Below, piece after piece: positions 17,421-26,434 of a DNA stretch of 64,000 nucleotides. The position numbers and the translations under genes were made by a program. The notes under the pieces are model-generated. The model ran no database searches and was not told the DNA's origin. It saw nothing but the letters and a program-made list of their open reading frames with translations. The first letter of the stretch is position 1. The number at the start of each line of letters is the position of its first letter. Origin of the DNA: Aminithiophilus ramosus (GTDB lineage Bacteria; Synergistota; Synergistia; Synergistales; Aminithiophilaceae); assembly GCF_018069705.1 (NCBI RefSeq), contig NZ_CP072943.1:1675453-1739452 (forward strand), in the 5' to 3' direction.

Positions 17421-19247
17421 TTATTCGACCGTCACGCTTTTGGCCAGGTTACGGGGCTTGTCGATATCGCAGCCTCGCCTTTTGGCGACATGGTAGGCGA
17501 AAAGCTGAAGGGGGATGACGGTGAGGAAGGGAGTGAAAGCCTCGTCCGTCCAGGGAACGGTGATGATGTGGTCGGCGTAGCTTTTGAGGAGATCGTCTCC
17601 GTCGGTGCCGAGGGCGATGATGGGTGATTTCCTGGCCTTGGCCTCGAGAATGTTGGAGAGAGTCTTCTCGTAGAGGCTGTCCCGGGGGATGACGGTGATG
17701 ACGGGAACCTTTTCGTCGAGGAGGGCGATGGGGCCGTGTTTCATCTCCCCTGCGGCATATCCTTCGGCATGGACGTAGGAGATTTCCTTGAGCTTCAGAG
17801 CGCCTTCGAGGGCCACGGGGAAGGAGTAGCCCCGGCCCAGGAAGAGGAAGTCCCGCCGCTCGGCATAGATCCGCGCCAGCTCGCTGAGGGATTCCTCTCG
17901 CGCCACGGTCGCCTCGACTTTGTAGGGAAGCTGGTTCAGCTCCTCGACGAGGCGACTCTCCTCGGCGGCCGTGATGCCTCCCCTGAGGCGTCCCAGGTAG
18001 AGGGCCAAGAGGTAGAGAACGCTCATCTGCCCCATGAAGGTCTTGGTGGCGGCGACGCCGATCTCGGGACCGGCCTTGAGGAGGAGCGTATCGTGCACCT
18101 CCCGGGCCAGGGTGGAACCCCGGACGTTGGTGATGGCCAGGCAGTGGGCGCCCAGGCCTCGGGCCACGCGCTGGGCGGCGATGGTGTCGGCCGTCTCGCC
18201 CGACTGGGAGACGAAGACAGCCAAGGTCTTCGCGTCGGTCCTCACCGTGCGGTGACGGTATTCGGAGGCGATGTCGACGCGCACGTCGAGATCGGTCCAC
18301 CGGCTGAGGGCCCGTTCGGCCACGAGAGAGGCGTAGTAGGAGGTGCCGCAGGCCACGATGTGCAGGCTGCGCCAGGAAGCGACGGTCTCCGCCGTCCATT
18401 GGAGCTCGTCGGAGAGATCGACGCGGCCGCCCTCGATACGCCCCTTGAGGCTGCTTCTGACGACGGCACCCTGTTCGTTGATCTCCTTGAGCATGAAATG
18501 GGAATAGCCTCCCTTGTCGACCATGGAGACGTCCCAGTCCACCTCATGGACGGGAGGGACCTTGACCGTCCCCTCCTCGTCCCATATCCGTAGGCCTCCG
18601 CGGGAGACTTGGGCGATATCGCCCTCTTCGAGGTAGAGGACTTTCCGCGTGTAGGGCAGAAGGGCGGCGACGTCGGAAACGCAGAAGTTCTCTCCTTCGC
18701 CGGAACCGAGGACGAGAGGCGAGCCCCGGCGGACGCAGAAGAAGCCATCGGGGTCGTCGCGGCGAAGGATGACGAGGGCATAGGAACCGCGAAGGCGTTT
18801 CTGAAGCTCGACGAGAGCCTGAAGCATATCGCCCGAGTAGAGACGGGCCAGATAGTGGACGACGACTTCCGTGTCCGTCTGGGAGAGGAACTGATCGCCC
18901 TGGGCCTCCAGCTCCTCTTTGAGATCGAGATAGTTTTCGATGATCCCGTTGTGGACGAGAACGAAGCGACCGCTCCCGTCACTTTGGGGATGGGCGTTCT
19001 CGACGGTGACGCCGCCGTGGGTGGCCCAGCGGGTGTGACCGATGCCCAGCCGCCCCGTCAGCCCCCTGCCGAGGACGACCTTCTCCAGCTCGGCCACCCG
19101 GCCGATCTCGCGGACGACTTCGAAACGGTCGCCGTCGAGAAGGGCCATTCCGGCCGAATCGTAGCCGCGATATTCCATGCGCCGCATCCCATCAAGCAGG
19201 ACGTCGACGACGTCCCGCTCGCCGATGTAGCCGACGATTCCGCACAT
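17421..19247 (-). CDS. glmS: Glutamine-fructose-6-phosphate aminotransferase (isomerizing)
   Basis: First committed enzyme of amino-sugar synthesis. ATG 19247 is fixed as the start because it makes the second residue Cys (MCGIVGYIG), the N-terminal nucleophile of the glutaminase domain; an upstream GTG would bury it. The glutaminase domain fills about residues 1-220, with GHTRWATHG; two SIS isomerase domains follow, with ACGTSYYA, SQSGETADT and ending in the family's KSVTVE. 608 aa is normal. The leader (19248-19411) shows no glmS ribozyme core. It is downstream of galU and glmM. Confidence 0.97.
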   Translation of the reverse strand: MCGIVGYIGERDVVDVLLDGMRRMEYRGYDSAGMALLDGDRFEVVREIGRVAELEKVVLGRGLTGRLGIGHTRWATHGGVTVENAHPQSDGSGRFVLVHNGIIENYLDLKEELEAQGDQFLSQTDTEVVVHYLARLYSGDMLQALVELQKRLRGSYALVILRRDDPDGFFCVRRGSPLVLGSGEGENFCVSDVAALLPYTRKVLYLEEGDIAQVSRGGLRIWDEEGTVKVPPVHEVDWDVSMVDKGGYSHFMLKEINEQGAVVRSSLKGRIEGGRVDLSDELQWTAETVASWRSLHIVACGTSYYASLVAERALSRWTDLDVRVDIASEYRHRTVRTDAKTLAVFVSQSGETADTIAAQRVARGLGAHCLAITNVRGSTLAREVHDTLLLKAGPEIGVAATKTFMGQMSVLYLLALYLGRLRGGITAAEESRLVEELNQLPYKVEATVAREESLSELARIYAERRDFLFLGRGYSFPVALEGALKLKEISYVHAEGYAAGEMKHGPIALLDEKVPVITVIPRDSLYEKTLSNILEAKARKSPIIALGTDGDDLLKSYADHIITVPWTDEAFTPFLTVIPLQLFAYHVAKRRGCDIDKPRNLAKSVTVE

Positions 19248-19411
19248 AGAGAGCACACCTTTCCTTTTCGGGAAAACCTTGGAAAAAGGACGACGACCCC
19301 TTTGTCCGCCCGTCGCCGAGTCGTTTTGTAGGTCGCCTTGAGGGCCTTCCTTCGGGACCCCGGAGGCATCCGCCGAAAAATCGATACTCCTCCGTCCTCG
19401 TCAACTGGCCC

Positions 19412-20338
19412 TCAGGCCAGTTCTGGCGCTTCCTTCTGGCAGGATGAACAAACGTGAGTCCTCTTCTCGGCTACCGCCTCCTCTCGAAGGACGTCCAAAA
19501 CGACCTCCCTCAGCGCCCGATCTCCGAGGGCGAGGGAAACCGTCGAGCGAAGCCAGCCCTCTTTCGTTCCGCAGTCGTAGCGGCGCCCCTTGTAGGTCAC
19601 ACCCCACAGGGGTTCCTCTTTGAGAAGGCGGACGAGACCGTCGGTGAGTTGAATCTCGCCGCCCGCCCCTCGGGGAAGGTCGCGGAGAAGGTCGAAAAGG
19701 CGAGGAGAGAGGACGTAGCGCCCCATGACGGCCAGGCGGCTGGGAGCCCGGTCGGGAGCGGGCTTTTCCACGAGATCGGTGACGCGCCAGAGTCCCTCTC
19801 CCGCCTCGGTGGCGGCGACGATGCCGTAGCGGGACGTCTCCTCGGGAGCCACCTCCTCGAGGGCGATGACCGATCCCCCCCTCTTCTCGTGGACGTCGAC
19901 GAGCTGGGCCAGGACAGGCGGCTCGCCGATCATGACGTCATCGGGAAGAACAACGGCGAAATAGCCTCCGGAGCAGAGCGCCTCGCCGCAGAGGACGGCA
20001 TGGCCCAGGCCGAGGGGCTCGGGCTGACGCACGGAGGAGAAGGAGGCCAAAGTGCTGATGGCGGCCATGGCCCGTGCGACGTCCCCTTTGCCCCTCGCCT
20101 CGAGCATCCGCTCGAGATCGAAGGAACGGTCGAAATAGTCCTCGACGGCCCGTTTGCCCCGCCCCGTGACGAAGACCATGTCGCGGCAACCGGCACCGAC
20201 GGCCTCCTCGACGCCGTAGTGGATGAGTGGCCTGTCGACGAGAGGAATCATCTCTTTGGGAATCTCCTTCGTCGCCGGCAAAAAGCGCGTTCCCAGTCCG
20301 GCGACGGGGAAAAGACAGCTGCGAACCGATGAGACCAT
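19412..20338 (-). CDS. galU: UTP-glucose-1-phosphate uridylyltransferase
   Basis: Makes UDP-glucose for envelope polysaccharides. Signature blocks: FPVAGLGTRFLPATKEIPKE at the N-terminus with the nucleotide loop, DRPLIHYGVEEA, VLPDDVMIG, and a late EIQLTDGL. The start at 20338 (MVSSV) follows AAGGAG, which is made by the last codons of glmM. The product is 308 aa, standard for GalU. The end carries a CSSC motif that is not usual for the family. Confidence 0.93.
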   Translation of the reverse strand: MVSSVRSCLFPVAGLGTRFLPATKEIPKEMIPLVDRPLIHYGVEEAVGAGCRDMVFVTGRGKRAVEDYFDRSFDLERMLEARGKGDVARAMAAISTLASFSSVRQPEPLGLGHAVLCGEALCSGGYFAVVLPDDVMIGEPPVLAQLVDVHEKRGGSVIALEEVAPEETSRYGIVAATEAGEGLWRVTDLVEKPAPDRAPSRLAVMGRYVLSPRLFDLLRDLPRGAGGEIQLTDGLVRLLKEEPLWGVTYKGRRYDCGTKEGWLRSTVSLALGDRALREVVLDVLREEAVAEKRTHVCSSCQKEAPELA

Positions 20339-20346
20339 GGGCTGAA

Positions 20347-21705
20347 TCACTCCTTCGATGGACGCCATTCGGAGATCGCCGAGGAAACCTCTTCGACGAG
20401 TTCCTCCATGAGCAAGGCGTCTTTGGCTTCGACGAGGACGCGGACAAGAGGTTCCGTTCCCGAGGCCCGGACGAAGATCCTCCCCCACTCGCCCAGACGG
20501 GCCTCGGCCGAGGCCAGAGCCTCTCGGAGCGCAACGGACTGGAGGACGTTTTTTTTGTCCGATACGGCGATGTTCCTGAGAAGCTGGGGATAACGTCCGA
20601 AACGGTCGACGAGGCTGTCGATCTCTTCGTTCAGCTCGCGGCAGGCCCTCAGGAAGGCGAGCCCCGTCAGCAGGCCGTCGCCCGTCCCGACCCAGGGGCC
20701 GAGGATGACATGGCCCGATTGCTCTCCGCCGAGTCCCATCGTGTTTTCCCGCATGGCCTCAAGGACGTAGCGGTCACCCACGGGACAGCGGACCAAGGGA
20801 ATTCCGGCCTCGCCGAGACGTTCCTCGAGGGCCATGTTGCTCATGACGGTGGCCACGACGCCACGGCCCAGATCTCCTCTCCGGGCCATCCACCGGGCCA
20901 GAACCCAGAGCATGATGTCTCCGTCAAGAAGTCTCCCCTGTCCGTCGCAAAAAAGGACCCGATCGGCGTCGCCGTCGTAGGCGATCCCGAAGGGGGCGCG
21001 ACGGGTCCGGACCGCCGTGGAGAGCGATTCCATGTGCATGACGCCGACGCCTTCGTTGATGTTGAGTCCGTCAGGCGAGGCTCCGATGAGATGGGCCGAG
21101 GAACCGAGACGCTCGAAAAGGCGGGGGACGAGGGCGGAAGCGGCGCCGTGGGCGCAGTCCACGACGAAGGCCTCTTTCACGATGCCGGAAAATTCGGCCA
21201 GACGATCGAGATAGGCGTCGGCGACGGCCCCGTCGCGGACGACGGAGCCGACGGAGCCGCCCGTGGGACGCCAGTCGTCGAGGAGGGCATCGCCCAGGGT
21301 CTCCTCTATGGCGAGCTCCTGGGCGTCGCTCAGCTTGCCGCCCTGACCGTCGAGGAACTTGATGCCGTTGTATTCGGCCGGGTTATGGGAGGCACTGATG
21401 ACGGCTCCCCCCGCGGCGCCGATCTTCCCGACGGCAAAGCTGACGCCGGGCGTGGGCAGGACATCGACAAGGGTCACCTCGGCCCCGGCCGAGGTGAGGC
21501 CCGCGACGAGAGCCGCCTCGAGCATGGGACCGGAACGGCGCGTGTCGCGCCCCACGACGACGGAGGGGCGAGGCGACCCGGCCTCGGTGAGACAGAAGAC
21601 GAAGGCCCGCCCGAGACGGAGAGCCATCTCAGGCGTCATGGTCCCTCTGTTGGCCACGTCGCGGACACCGTCGGTTCCGAAAAGACATCGTACAGCCTTG
21701 CTCAA
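20347..21705 (-). CDS. glmM: Phosphoglucosamine mutase
   Basis: Converts glucosamine-6-P to glucosamine-1-P. The N-terminal LFGTDGVRD, the phosphoserine loop ISASHNPAEYNGIK, the metal loop YDGDADRVLF and the C-terminal phosphate site VRASGTEPLVRV are all visible. A TTG start at 21705 is preferred, since GAGGTGA precedes it; GTG 21714 is an alternative three codons earlier. A small GC hairpin (21730-21744) lies between cdaR and this gene. The cdaA-cdaR-glmM order is the classic c-di-AMP cluster, in which GlmM is known to modulate CdaA in several bacteria. Confidence 0.95.
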   Translation of the reverse strand: MSKAVRCLFGTDGVRDVANRGTMTPEMALRLGRAFVFCLTEAGSPRPSVVVGRDTRRSGPMLEAALVAGLTSAGAEVTLVDVLPTPGVSFAVGKIGAAGGAVISASHNPAEYNGIKFLDGQGGKLSDAQELAIEETLGDALLDDWRPTGGSVGSVVRDGAVADAYLDRLAEFSGIVKEAFVVDCAHGAASALVPRLFERLGSSAHLIGASPDGLNINEGVGVMHMESLSTAVRTRRAPFGIAYDGDADRVLFCDGQGRLLDGDIMLWVLARWMARRGDLGRGVVATVMSNMALEERLGEAGIPLVRCPVGDRYVLEAMRENTMGLGGEQSGHVILGPWVGTGDGLLTGLAFLRACRELNEEIDSLVDRFGRYPQLLRNIAVSDKKNVLQSVALREALASAEARLGEWGRIFVRASGTEPLVRVLVEAKDALLMEELVEEVSSAISEWRPSKE

Positions 21706-21751
21706 TGGAGTCACCTCATCTTCGAATAAGGGGGCACAGCCCCCGGAGACA

Positions 21752-22981
21752 TCAGTCCAGAAGAGCGTAAACGGTCACCTCGGTCGGCTCGGTCCGAACG
21801 AGTCGGATGCCCGACAGGGGGAGTTTCACCTGTACGGGAACCGTCAGTTTCTTGGAGACGATATTGGTCACATCGACGACGACTTCCGGTGCCTTCCCCT
21901 CGCTCGCGAGGGCATCGAGCTGCGAGGGGATCCCTTCGACGACGACGTCGATGACTTCCGGTTCCACGCGCCATCCGGGATAGACGCTCCGTCCGATCGT
22001 TTTGACGGGGAGGGAGGCGTAAAGGCGCGTCGTCGTCCGGTTTTCGAAGAGGATCTGGACCTGGACCGCCCGCTCGGCGGCATAATTGAGCCCCTCGGGG
22101 AGAGCGGCCAGGGGAACGACGAGGGTCGTTCCCTGGACCATCTCCGAGAGATCGATGGCCTCCGTCGTCACCTCGGCGAGGGCGTCGAGATGGGCGAGAG
22201 GTCCCTGAACGGGGACTTCGGCGGGCTCGACGATGAGGCCCGCGAGGGAATAGTCCCGGTTGGCCTCGCCGACGAGGCGAGCCCGAACGGCCAATTTGCG
22301 CGTCGGAAGGCCTTCGAGGACCTTTGCCGAAAGAAAGGCCTTTTCGGGCGTGACGGAGACGGAAGAGCGCCGATTTTGAGGCAGGTCGGGAAGGACCACG
22401 GCCAGCTCGACCGGTTTTCCAAGGCGGAGTTGGTCGATCTGCGGCTCCAGACGGGCCGACTTGAGGCCGGAGATAACCTCTTCCGGTCCTCTCACCGTGA
22501 TCTCCGAGGGCGTCATCTCGACGGCCTCGAGCAGGAGGCCGGGAGGAAGGCCTCCCTTGACCTCGGCCTTGAGGGGCAGGACGCGCTCGACGATACGGGT
22601 CAGGTTCACCTCGGCCAGAGAATGGGAAAGGGAGACGAGGCGCATTCCCGAGGGAAGGAGAGCGCGCACGTTGAGGCGATACCGGCCTGCCTCCAGTCCT
22701 CCGAGGTCGACTTCGGCGCGGATCGCGCTCTCCTCGAAAAAGGAGAAGAAGCTGTTGCCGGCCATGGCCTGGATGCGGACCTCCTTCGGGTCGGCCTTCA
22801 ATTCCAGTCCGGCCGGGACGTTGCGGTATTCGATGGGAACCAGATACTCCCTGACCGACTCGCCTCCCACCTCGCTGCTGACGTAGAACCAGAGAAAAAA
22901 GGCCACGACGAGCGACAGCCCTTTGAGGAAAAGGGACGACGCCAACATCTTGTCGAGTCTGTTAAATTTCATTTTTCCCAC
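21752..22981 (-). CDS. cdaR: YbbR-domain regulator of diadenylate cyclase (CdaR)
   Basis: Membrane-anchored extracytoplasmic protein with repeated YbbR domains that modulates CdaA. A short N-terminal cytoplasmic part is followed by one membrane segment (about residues 19-36, LSLVVAFFLWFYVSS) and then three to four YbbR repeats of about 80 residues, recognisable by recurring P..V.V.G. turns. 409 aa. It overlaps the end of cdaA by 20 nt. ATG 22972 (MKFNRLD) is an alternative start. Confidence 0.9.
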   Translation of the reverse strand: MGKMKFNRLDKMLASSLFLKGLSLVVAFFLWFYVSSEVGGESVREYLVPIEYRNVPAGLELKADPKEVRIQAMAGNSFFSFFEESAIRAEVDLGGLEAGRYRLNVRALLPSGMRLVSLSHSLAEVNLTRIVERVLPLKAEVKGGLPPGLLLEAVEMTPSEITVRGPEEVISGLKSARLEPQIDQLRLGKPVELAVVLPDLPQNRRSSVSVTPEKAFLSAKVLEGLPTRKLAVRARLVGEANRDYSLAGLIVEPAEVPVQGPLAHLDALAEVTTEAIDLSEMVQGTTLVVPLAALPEGLNYAAERAVQVQILFENRTTTRLYASLPVKTIGRSVYPGWRVEPEVIDVVVEGIPSQLDALASEGKAPEVVVDVTNIVSKKLTVPVQVKLPLSGIRLVRTEPTEVTVYALLD

Positions 22982-23795
22982 CGCTTCCCGGCCAAAGCTC
23001 GCGCAACTCGCGACGGAGCTGTTCCAGCAGGCCGCCTTTCTGTTCCTCCCGGGCCAGGAAATAATGCAGGAGGAGACGGCGGACCTGTTTCTCCTTCAAC
23101 CCCCTGGAGAGATGGCCCTTGATGCCCAGAGAGATCTCCCCTCGTTCCTCGGAGACGATGAGAGACATGGCGTCGGAAACCTCCGTCACGCCCAAGGCGG
23201 CCCGATGGCGCGTTCCGAGCCAGCGGGAGAGGTTGCTGTTTTCCGTCAGGGGGAGGTAGCAGGCGGCGGCGAGGATGCGCTCCTTGTTGACGATGACGGC
23301 TCCGTCATGAAGGGGGTTGTTGGGCCAGAAAAGGGAGACGACGAGCTCCTGAGAAATTTCGGCGTCGAGGCGGACGGCCGTCCGCCAGACATCCTTCAGC
23401 CCCGTCGTCCTCTCCAGGACGAGAAGGGCCCCTATCTTCTGCCCCTGAAGATAGACGAGGGCACGGGTAACCTCGTCGGCCAGCTGTTCGGCCCGCTCCT
23501 GGGCCTGGCGCCTCTGCCAGATCTGTCCCCTCCCCAACTCCTCCAGGACACGGCGCAGCTCCGGCTGGAAGACGATGGGGATGGCGATGAAAAGGGCCGT
23601 CAGAGATTTGCCCAGAAGCCAGGAGAGGGCCTGAAGCTCGAAGACACGGGCAGCCGCGGCGAGAAGGCCGAGAACGAAAATCCCCTTGACGAGCTGCATG
23701 GCCCTCGTGTCGACCAGCAGAAGAAGCAGCCTGTAGACGACGAAGGAAATGATGACGATATCGAGGAGATCCTGCCACCGGAAGAGGCCCAACAT
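22962..23795 (-). CDS. cdaA: Diadenylate cyclase CdaA
   Basis: Synthesises c-di-AMP from two ATP. Three N-terminal membrane segments occupy about residues 10-90. The DAC domain follows with the hallmarks NNPLHDGAVIV (DGA motif) and RHRAALGVTE (RHR motif). 277 aa is normal. It begins 4 nt after the racemase-like gene and overlaps cdaR. Its product is removed by PgpH encoded at 1574-3631. Confidence 0.95.
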   Translation of the reverse strand: MLGLFRWQDLLDIVIISFVVYRLLLLLVDTRAMQLVKGIFVLGLLAAAARVFELQALSWLLGKSLTALFIAIPIVFQPELRRVLEELGRGQIWQRRQAQERAEQLADEVTRALVYLQGQKIGALLVLERTTGLKDVWRTAVRLDAEISQELVVSLFWPNNPLHDGAVIVNKERILAAACYLPLTENSNLSRWLGTRHRAALGVTEVSDAMSLIVSEERGEISLGIKGHLSRGLKEKQVRRLLLHYFLAREEQKGGLLEQLRRELRELWPGSGGKNEI

Positions 23796-23799
23796 GGCG

Positions 23800-24867
23800 T
23801 TAGAGGACCTTCACCTCCACATAGCGCGAGGTGGTGGCGGCCAGCATGGCTCCGTAGTCGACGGCGAAGGGGACGACATCGCCCAGCCTCGGCGCCGACG
23901 GACAGGTTTCGACATCGAGGAGGAGGTGGTCGCTGGAAGCGCCGAGCACTTCGGCGCCGGGCAGAAGGGACCGGACGCCTTCGAGGCGCACGTCCTGACG
24001 CCCCAGGGCGACGATGGCCCGAAGGCGCTCGCCCCGATCTTCGAAGACGGGAACGTTGCCGAAGGCATCGGCGCCGATGAGGCCTATGGGGACCGAGGGC
24101 TTGCGGCGAACCTCGACGACCTGACCGCGAAGTTCCATCGTGTCCTGGCGGAGCCAGGGAATGATCCGGTTGCCCGTCACATCGGTGCCGAGAAGGATGG
24201 CCTCGCCGATGCGAAGCTGGTTGATGGCCTCCGGCAGCTCCCCTCTTTCCAGAAGGGCAAGCGACGACGTCGCCCCGCCGGAGAGGATCTCAAGAGGATG
24301 GCCGAGATGACGCTCCAATTCGGCGCCGACCTCGACGAGACGCCTCTCGTTGAGGACCGTAGGCAGGACGCCTCCGAAACAGCCGAAATTGACGCCCACG
24401 CCGAGGCAGCGGACGCGAGGGGCCGACCGATAGGCCTCGGCGAGACGTTCCATCTCGTCGGGCCAAAACCCCTCGCGAAGATCGCCGAGATCGATCATGG
24501 CGATCGACGCGATCTCGCAGGAACGGCGGCGACAGGCCCTTTCGAGAAGGTCGATCGTCCCGGTCATGGAGACGAGCGTCACGTCGGCCAGGTCGAGAAG
24601 CTCGTCGATTTCGTCGGCCATGGGAATGCGGAGGAGAAGATAGGGCCCTTCTATTCCGGCCTGACGAAGGCGCGCGATGTTGGACAGGCGACTGTCGGCC
24701 AGCCAGGAACAGCCCGACGCCCGCATCACCCGGGCCAGCTCGGGCTGGGCCGACATGCCCTTGGTGACGCCGACGACGGATAGGGACCGAGCGGCGCAGC
24801 GTTCGGCGATCCTCGCCGTGTTCTCGGCGACGGCGGCGCTGTCGATGACGAGTTGCGGATAGGCCAT
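23800..24867 (-). CDS. PLP-dependent alanine/ornithine racemase-family enzyme
   Basis: Fold-type III PLP enzyme of the AlaR N-terminal barrel family, most like the ornithine racemase group (orr). The PLP lysine is in VVGVTKGM (about residues 32-39); DSRLSNIARL and GVGVNFGCFGG are further family blocks. The typical alanine racemase C-terminal tyrosine motif is not evident, which favours the Orr group over Alr. It is the first gene of the operon leading into cdaA-cdaR-glmM-galU-glmS, so a role in a D-amino acid for the cell wall, or in ornithine fermentation, are both open. The substrate is inferred. Confidence 0.78.
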   Translation of the reverse strand: MAYPQLVIDSAAVAENTARIAERCAARSLSVVGVTKGMSAQPELARVMRASGCSWLADSRLSNIARLRQAGIEGPYLLLRIPMADEIDELLDLADVTLVSMTGTIDLLERACRRRSCEIASIAMIDLGDLREGFWPDEMERLAEAYRSAPRVRCLGVGVNFGCFGGVLPTVLNERRLVEVGAELERHLGHPLEILSGGATSSLALLERGELPEAINQLRIGEAILLGTDVTGNRIIPWLRQDTMELRGQVVEVRRKPSVPIGLIGADAFGNVPVFEDRGERLRAIVALGRQDVRLEGVRSLLPGAEVLGASSDHLLLDVETCPSAPRLGDVVPFAVDYGAMLAATTSRYVEVKVL

Positions 24868-24900
24868 GGCGATCTCTCCTCACGCAAACGAGCTGCCCTC

Positions 24901-24929
24901 ATGGTACCTTGCCCTCGAGGGACTGTAAA
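24901..24929 (-). promoter_or_regulatory. Promoter of the racemase-cdaA-cdaR-glmM operon
   Basis: TTTACA (24924-24929) and TACCAT (24901-24906) on the minus strand with a 17-nt spacer, in the gap between nfo and the racemase gene. Confidence 0.5.
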
Positions 24930-24961
24930 CGGAAAGATTCCTGTCTGTGCTGTTCTACCGG

Positions 24962-25804
24962 TCAGCGACCGCGCATTTTCCTCAGGAGAGAGAGATTCCT
25001 CCTGTCACCGTCGTCTTCCTTGGGCGTCTCGAGGAGACAGGGTATCCTCTCCCAGGCGCTGTCGTTGACGATGCAGGAAAAGGGCGTCAGCCCCAGCTCC
25101 CCCTCCCCCAGGGAGCCGTGTCGATCCTTCCCCGACCCCCTGGGCTCTTTGGAATCGTTCAGGTGCCAACAGCCGATCCGGTCGATGCCGACTTTTTCCT
25201 CTACGGCGTCGACGAACCTCTCGTAGGAGGCGACGGTTCGAAGCTCGTAGCCCGCGGCGAAGAGATGACAGGTATCGAGGCAGAGACCGATGCGGCGGTC
25301 CCCGTCGCAGCCGTCCAGGATCTGGGCCAGTTCGTCCAAAGTTCTCCCCAGACCGTCGCCCTGACCGGACATGGTCTCCAGCAGGACGCGCGTCCTCTGC
25401 CCCTCCGTCGCGTTCAGCACCCGACGAAGGGCCTCCGAGGCCCGGCCGATTCCCCGGGTCGGCCCCCCTCCCCGATGCGATCCGGGATGAAGGACCAATC
25501 CGTCGATGCCGAGCTGCTCGCAACGTTCCAGCTCCTCCCGGAGGGCCTCGACGCTCCGGTCCCAGATGGCGTCGGGAGCGGCGATATTGATCAGGTAAGA
25601 GGCATGGGCGACGACAGCCTCGACGGAGCTCTCCCTGCAGGCGCGGTAGAAACGTTCGCAAACGTGGAGGGGCAGAGGAGCCGTTTTCCATTGGAGCTGG
25701 TTTTTCGTGAAGATCTGTATGGCCTCACAGGAGAGGGCCTCTCCCCGTTTCAGGGCCTGATCGAGACCTCCCGCCACGGAGACGTGGGCCCCTATGAGGG
25801 ACAT
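24962..25804 (-). CDS. nfo: Endonuclease IV (AP endonuclease)
   Basis: Zinc-dependent base-excision repair enzyme that cuts at abasic sites. From MSLIGAHVSVAGG the AP2Ec signature can be followed: QIFTKNQLQW, VAHASYLINIA, GLVLHPGSH, LLETMSGQG, GLCLDTCHLFAAGY, and the C-terminal HLNDSKEPRGSGKDRH. These supply the metal-binding His, Asp and Glu residues. 280 aa is normal. ATG 25804 overlaps the end of the Nudix gene by 13 nt; longer upstream frames are not used. Confidence 0.95.
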   Translation of the reverse strand: MSLIGAHVSVAGGLDQALKRGEALSCEAIQIFTKNQLQWKTAPLPLHVCERFYRACRESSVEAVVAHASYLINIAAPDAIWDRSVEALREELERCEQLGIDGLVLHPGSHRGGGPTRGIGRASEALRRVLNATEGQRTRVLLETMSGQGDGLGRTLDELAQILDGCDGDRRIGLCLDTCHLFAAGYELRTVASYERFVDAVEEKVGIDRIGCWHLNDSKEPRGSGKDRHGSLGEGELGLTPFSCIVNDSAWERIPCLLETPKEDDGDRRNLSLLRKMRGR

Positions 25805-26433
25805 GAGAGACCGTCTCCGAAGCGGGAGAGAAGGCGCAGAAAGCGCAGGGCTATCCGGGCCGAGGCTCCCCATAGACGGCGCCCTCCCAGAGGAAAGACG
25901 GGATAGAGAAAGGCCCTCCCCCTCTCCTCGCGCCATTCCAGGCTGGGCGTCTCTCCCAGTTCGTTCACCGAAGGCGTCAGCAGAGCCTCGACCTCGACGG
26001 GATCGGGGCGAAGAACCGGCCCCCCCTCGAAGGGCCACCAGGCCAGGACGGGGACGATACAGAAATCGCTGCTGTAGGCAAACTCGCGCGGGAGGAGGCC
26101 CAGAACCTCCGCTTTCGAGCGATCGAGGCCGATCTCCTCGGAGGCCTCTCGGAGAGCCGTGTCGACGGGAGCGAGGTCCCTCTCCTCCCGAGCCCCTCCG
26201 GGAAAGCCGATCTGACCAGGATGGCGACGCAGGTTGGCCGGTCGGACCAGGAGGATCATCCGCATCGTTCCCTCATGCGGGTAGAGGGTGACGAGGACGG
26301 CGCTCTGACGGCAGGACTCTCCCCCCCGAGGCCAGGAGAAGAAGGGAAAATGATCCCGGCAGAAAAGGCGACAGGCCTCAAGCGGCGGAGGAAGAGGGAC
26401 GAAGGCGGCGACGGCCTGGGCCTGGCCCGCCAT
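25792..26433 (-). CDS. Nudix hydrolase, CoA pyrophosphatase-like (NudL)
   Basis: The Nudix box is clear: GGAREERD followed by ALREASEEIGL, within QIGFPGG typical of the CoA pyrophosphatase (NudL/YeaB) subgroup. The N-terminal LVRPANLRRHPGQIGFPGG also fits that group. 213 aa. It starts directly after pyk and overlaps nfo, so it is an operon member. The substrate is inferred from the subfamily. Confidence 0.85.
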   Translation of the reverse strand: MAGQAQAVAAFVPLPPPLEACRLFCRDHFPFFSWPRGGESCRQSAVLVTLYPHEGTMRMILLVRPANLRRHPGQIGFPGGAREERDLAPVDTALREASEEIGLDRSKAEVLGLLPREFAYSSDFCIVPVLAWWPFEGGPVLRPDPVEVEALLTPSVNELGETPSLEWREERGRAFLYPVFPLGGRRLWGASARIALRFLRLLSRFGDGLSCPS

Positions 26434-26434
26434 T

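Noticed and set aside
19248-19411. glmS leader examined for a glucosamine-6-phosphate ribozyme
   Set aside because: The conserved core around the cleavage site is not seen, and the leader is only about 160 nt with no matching pairing.
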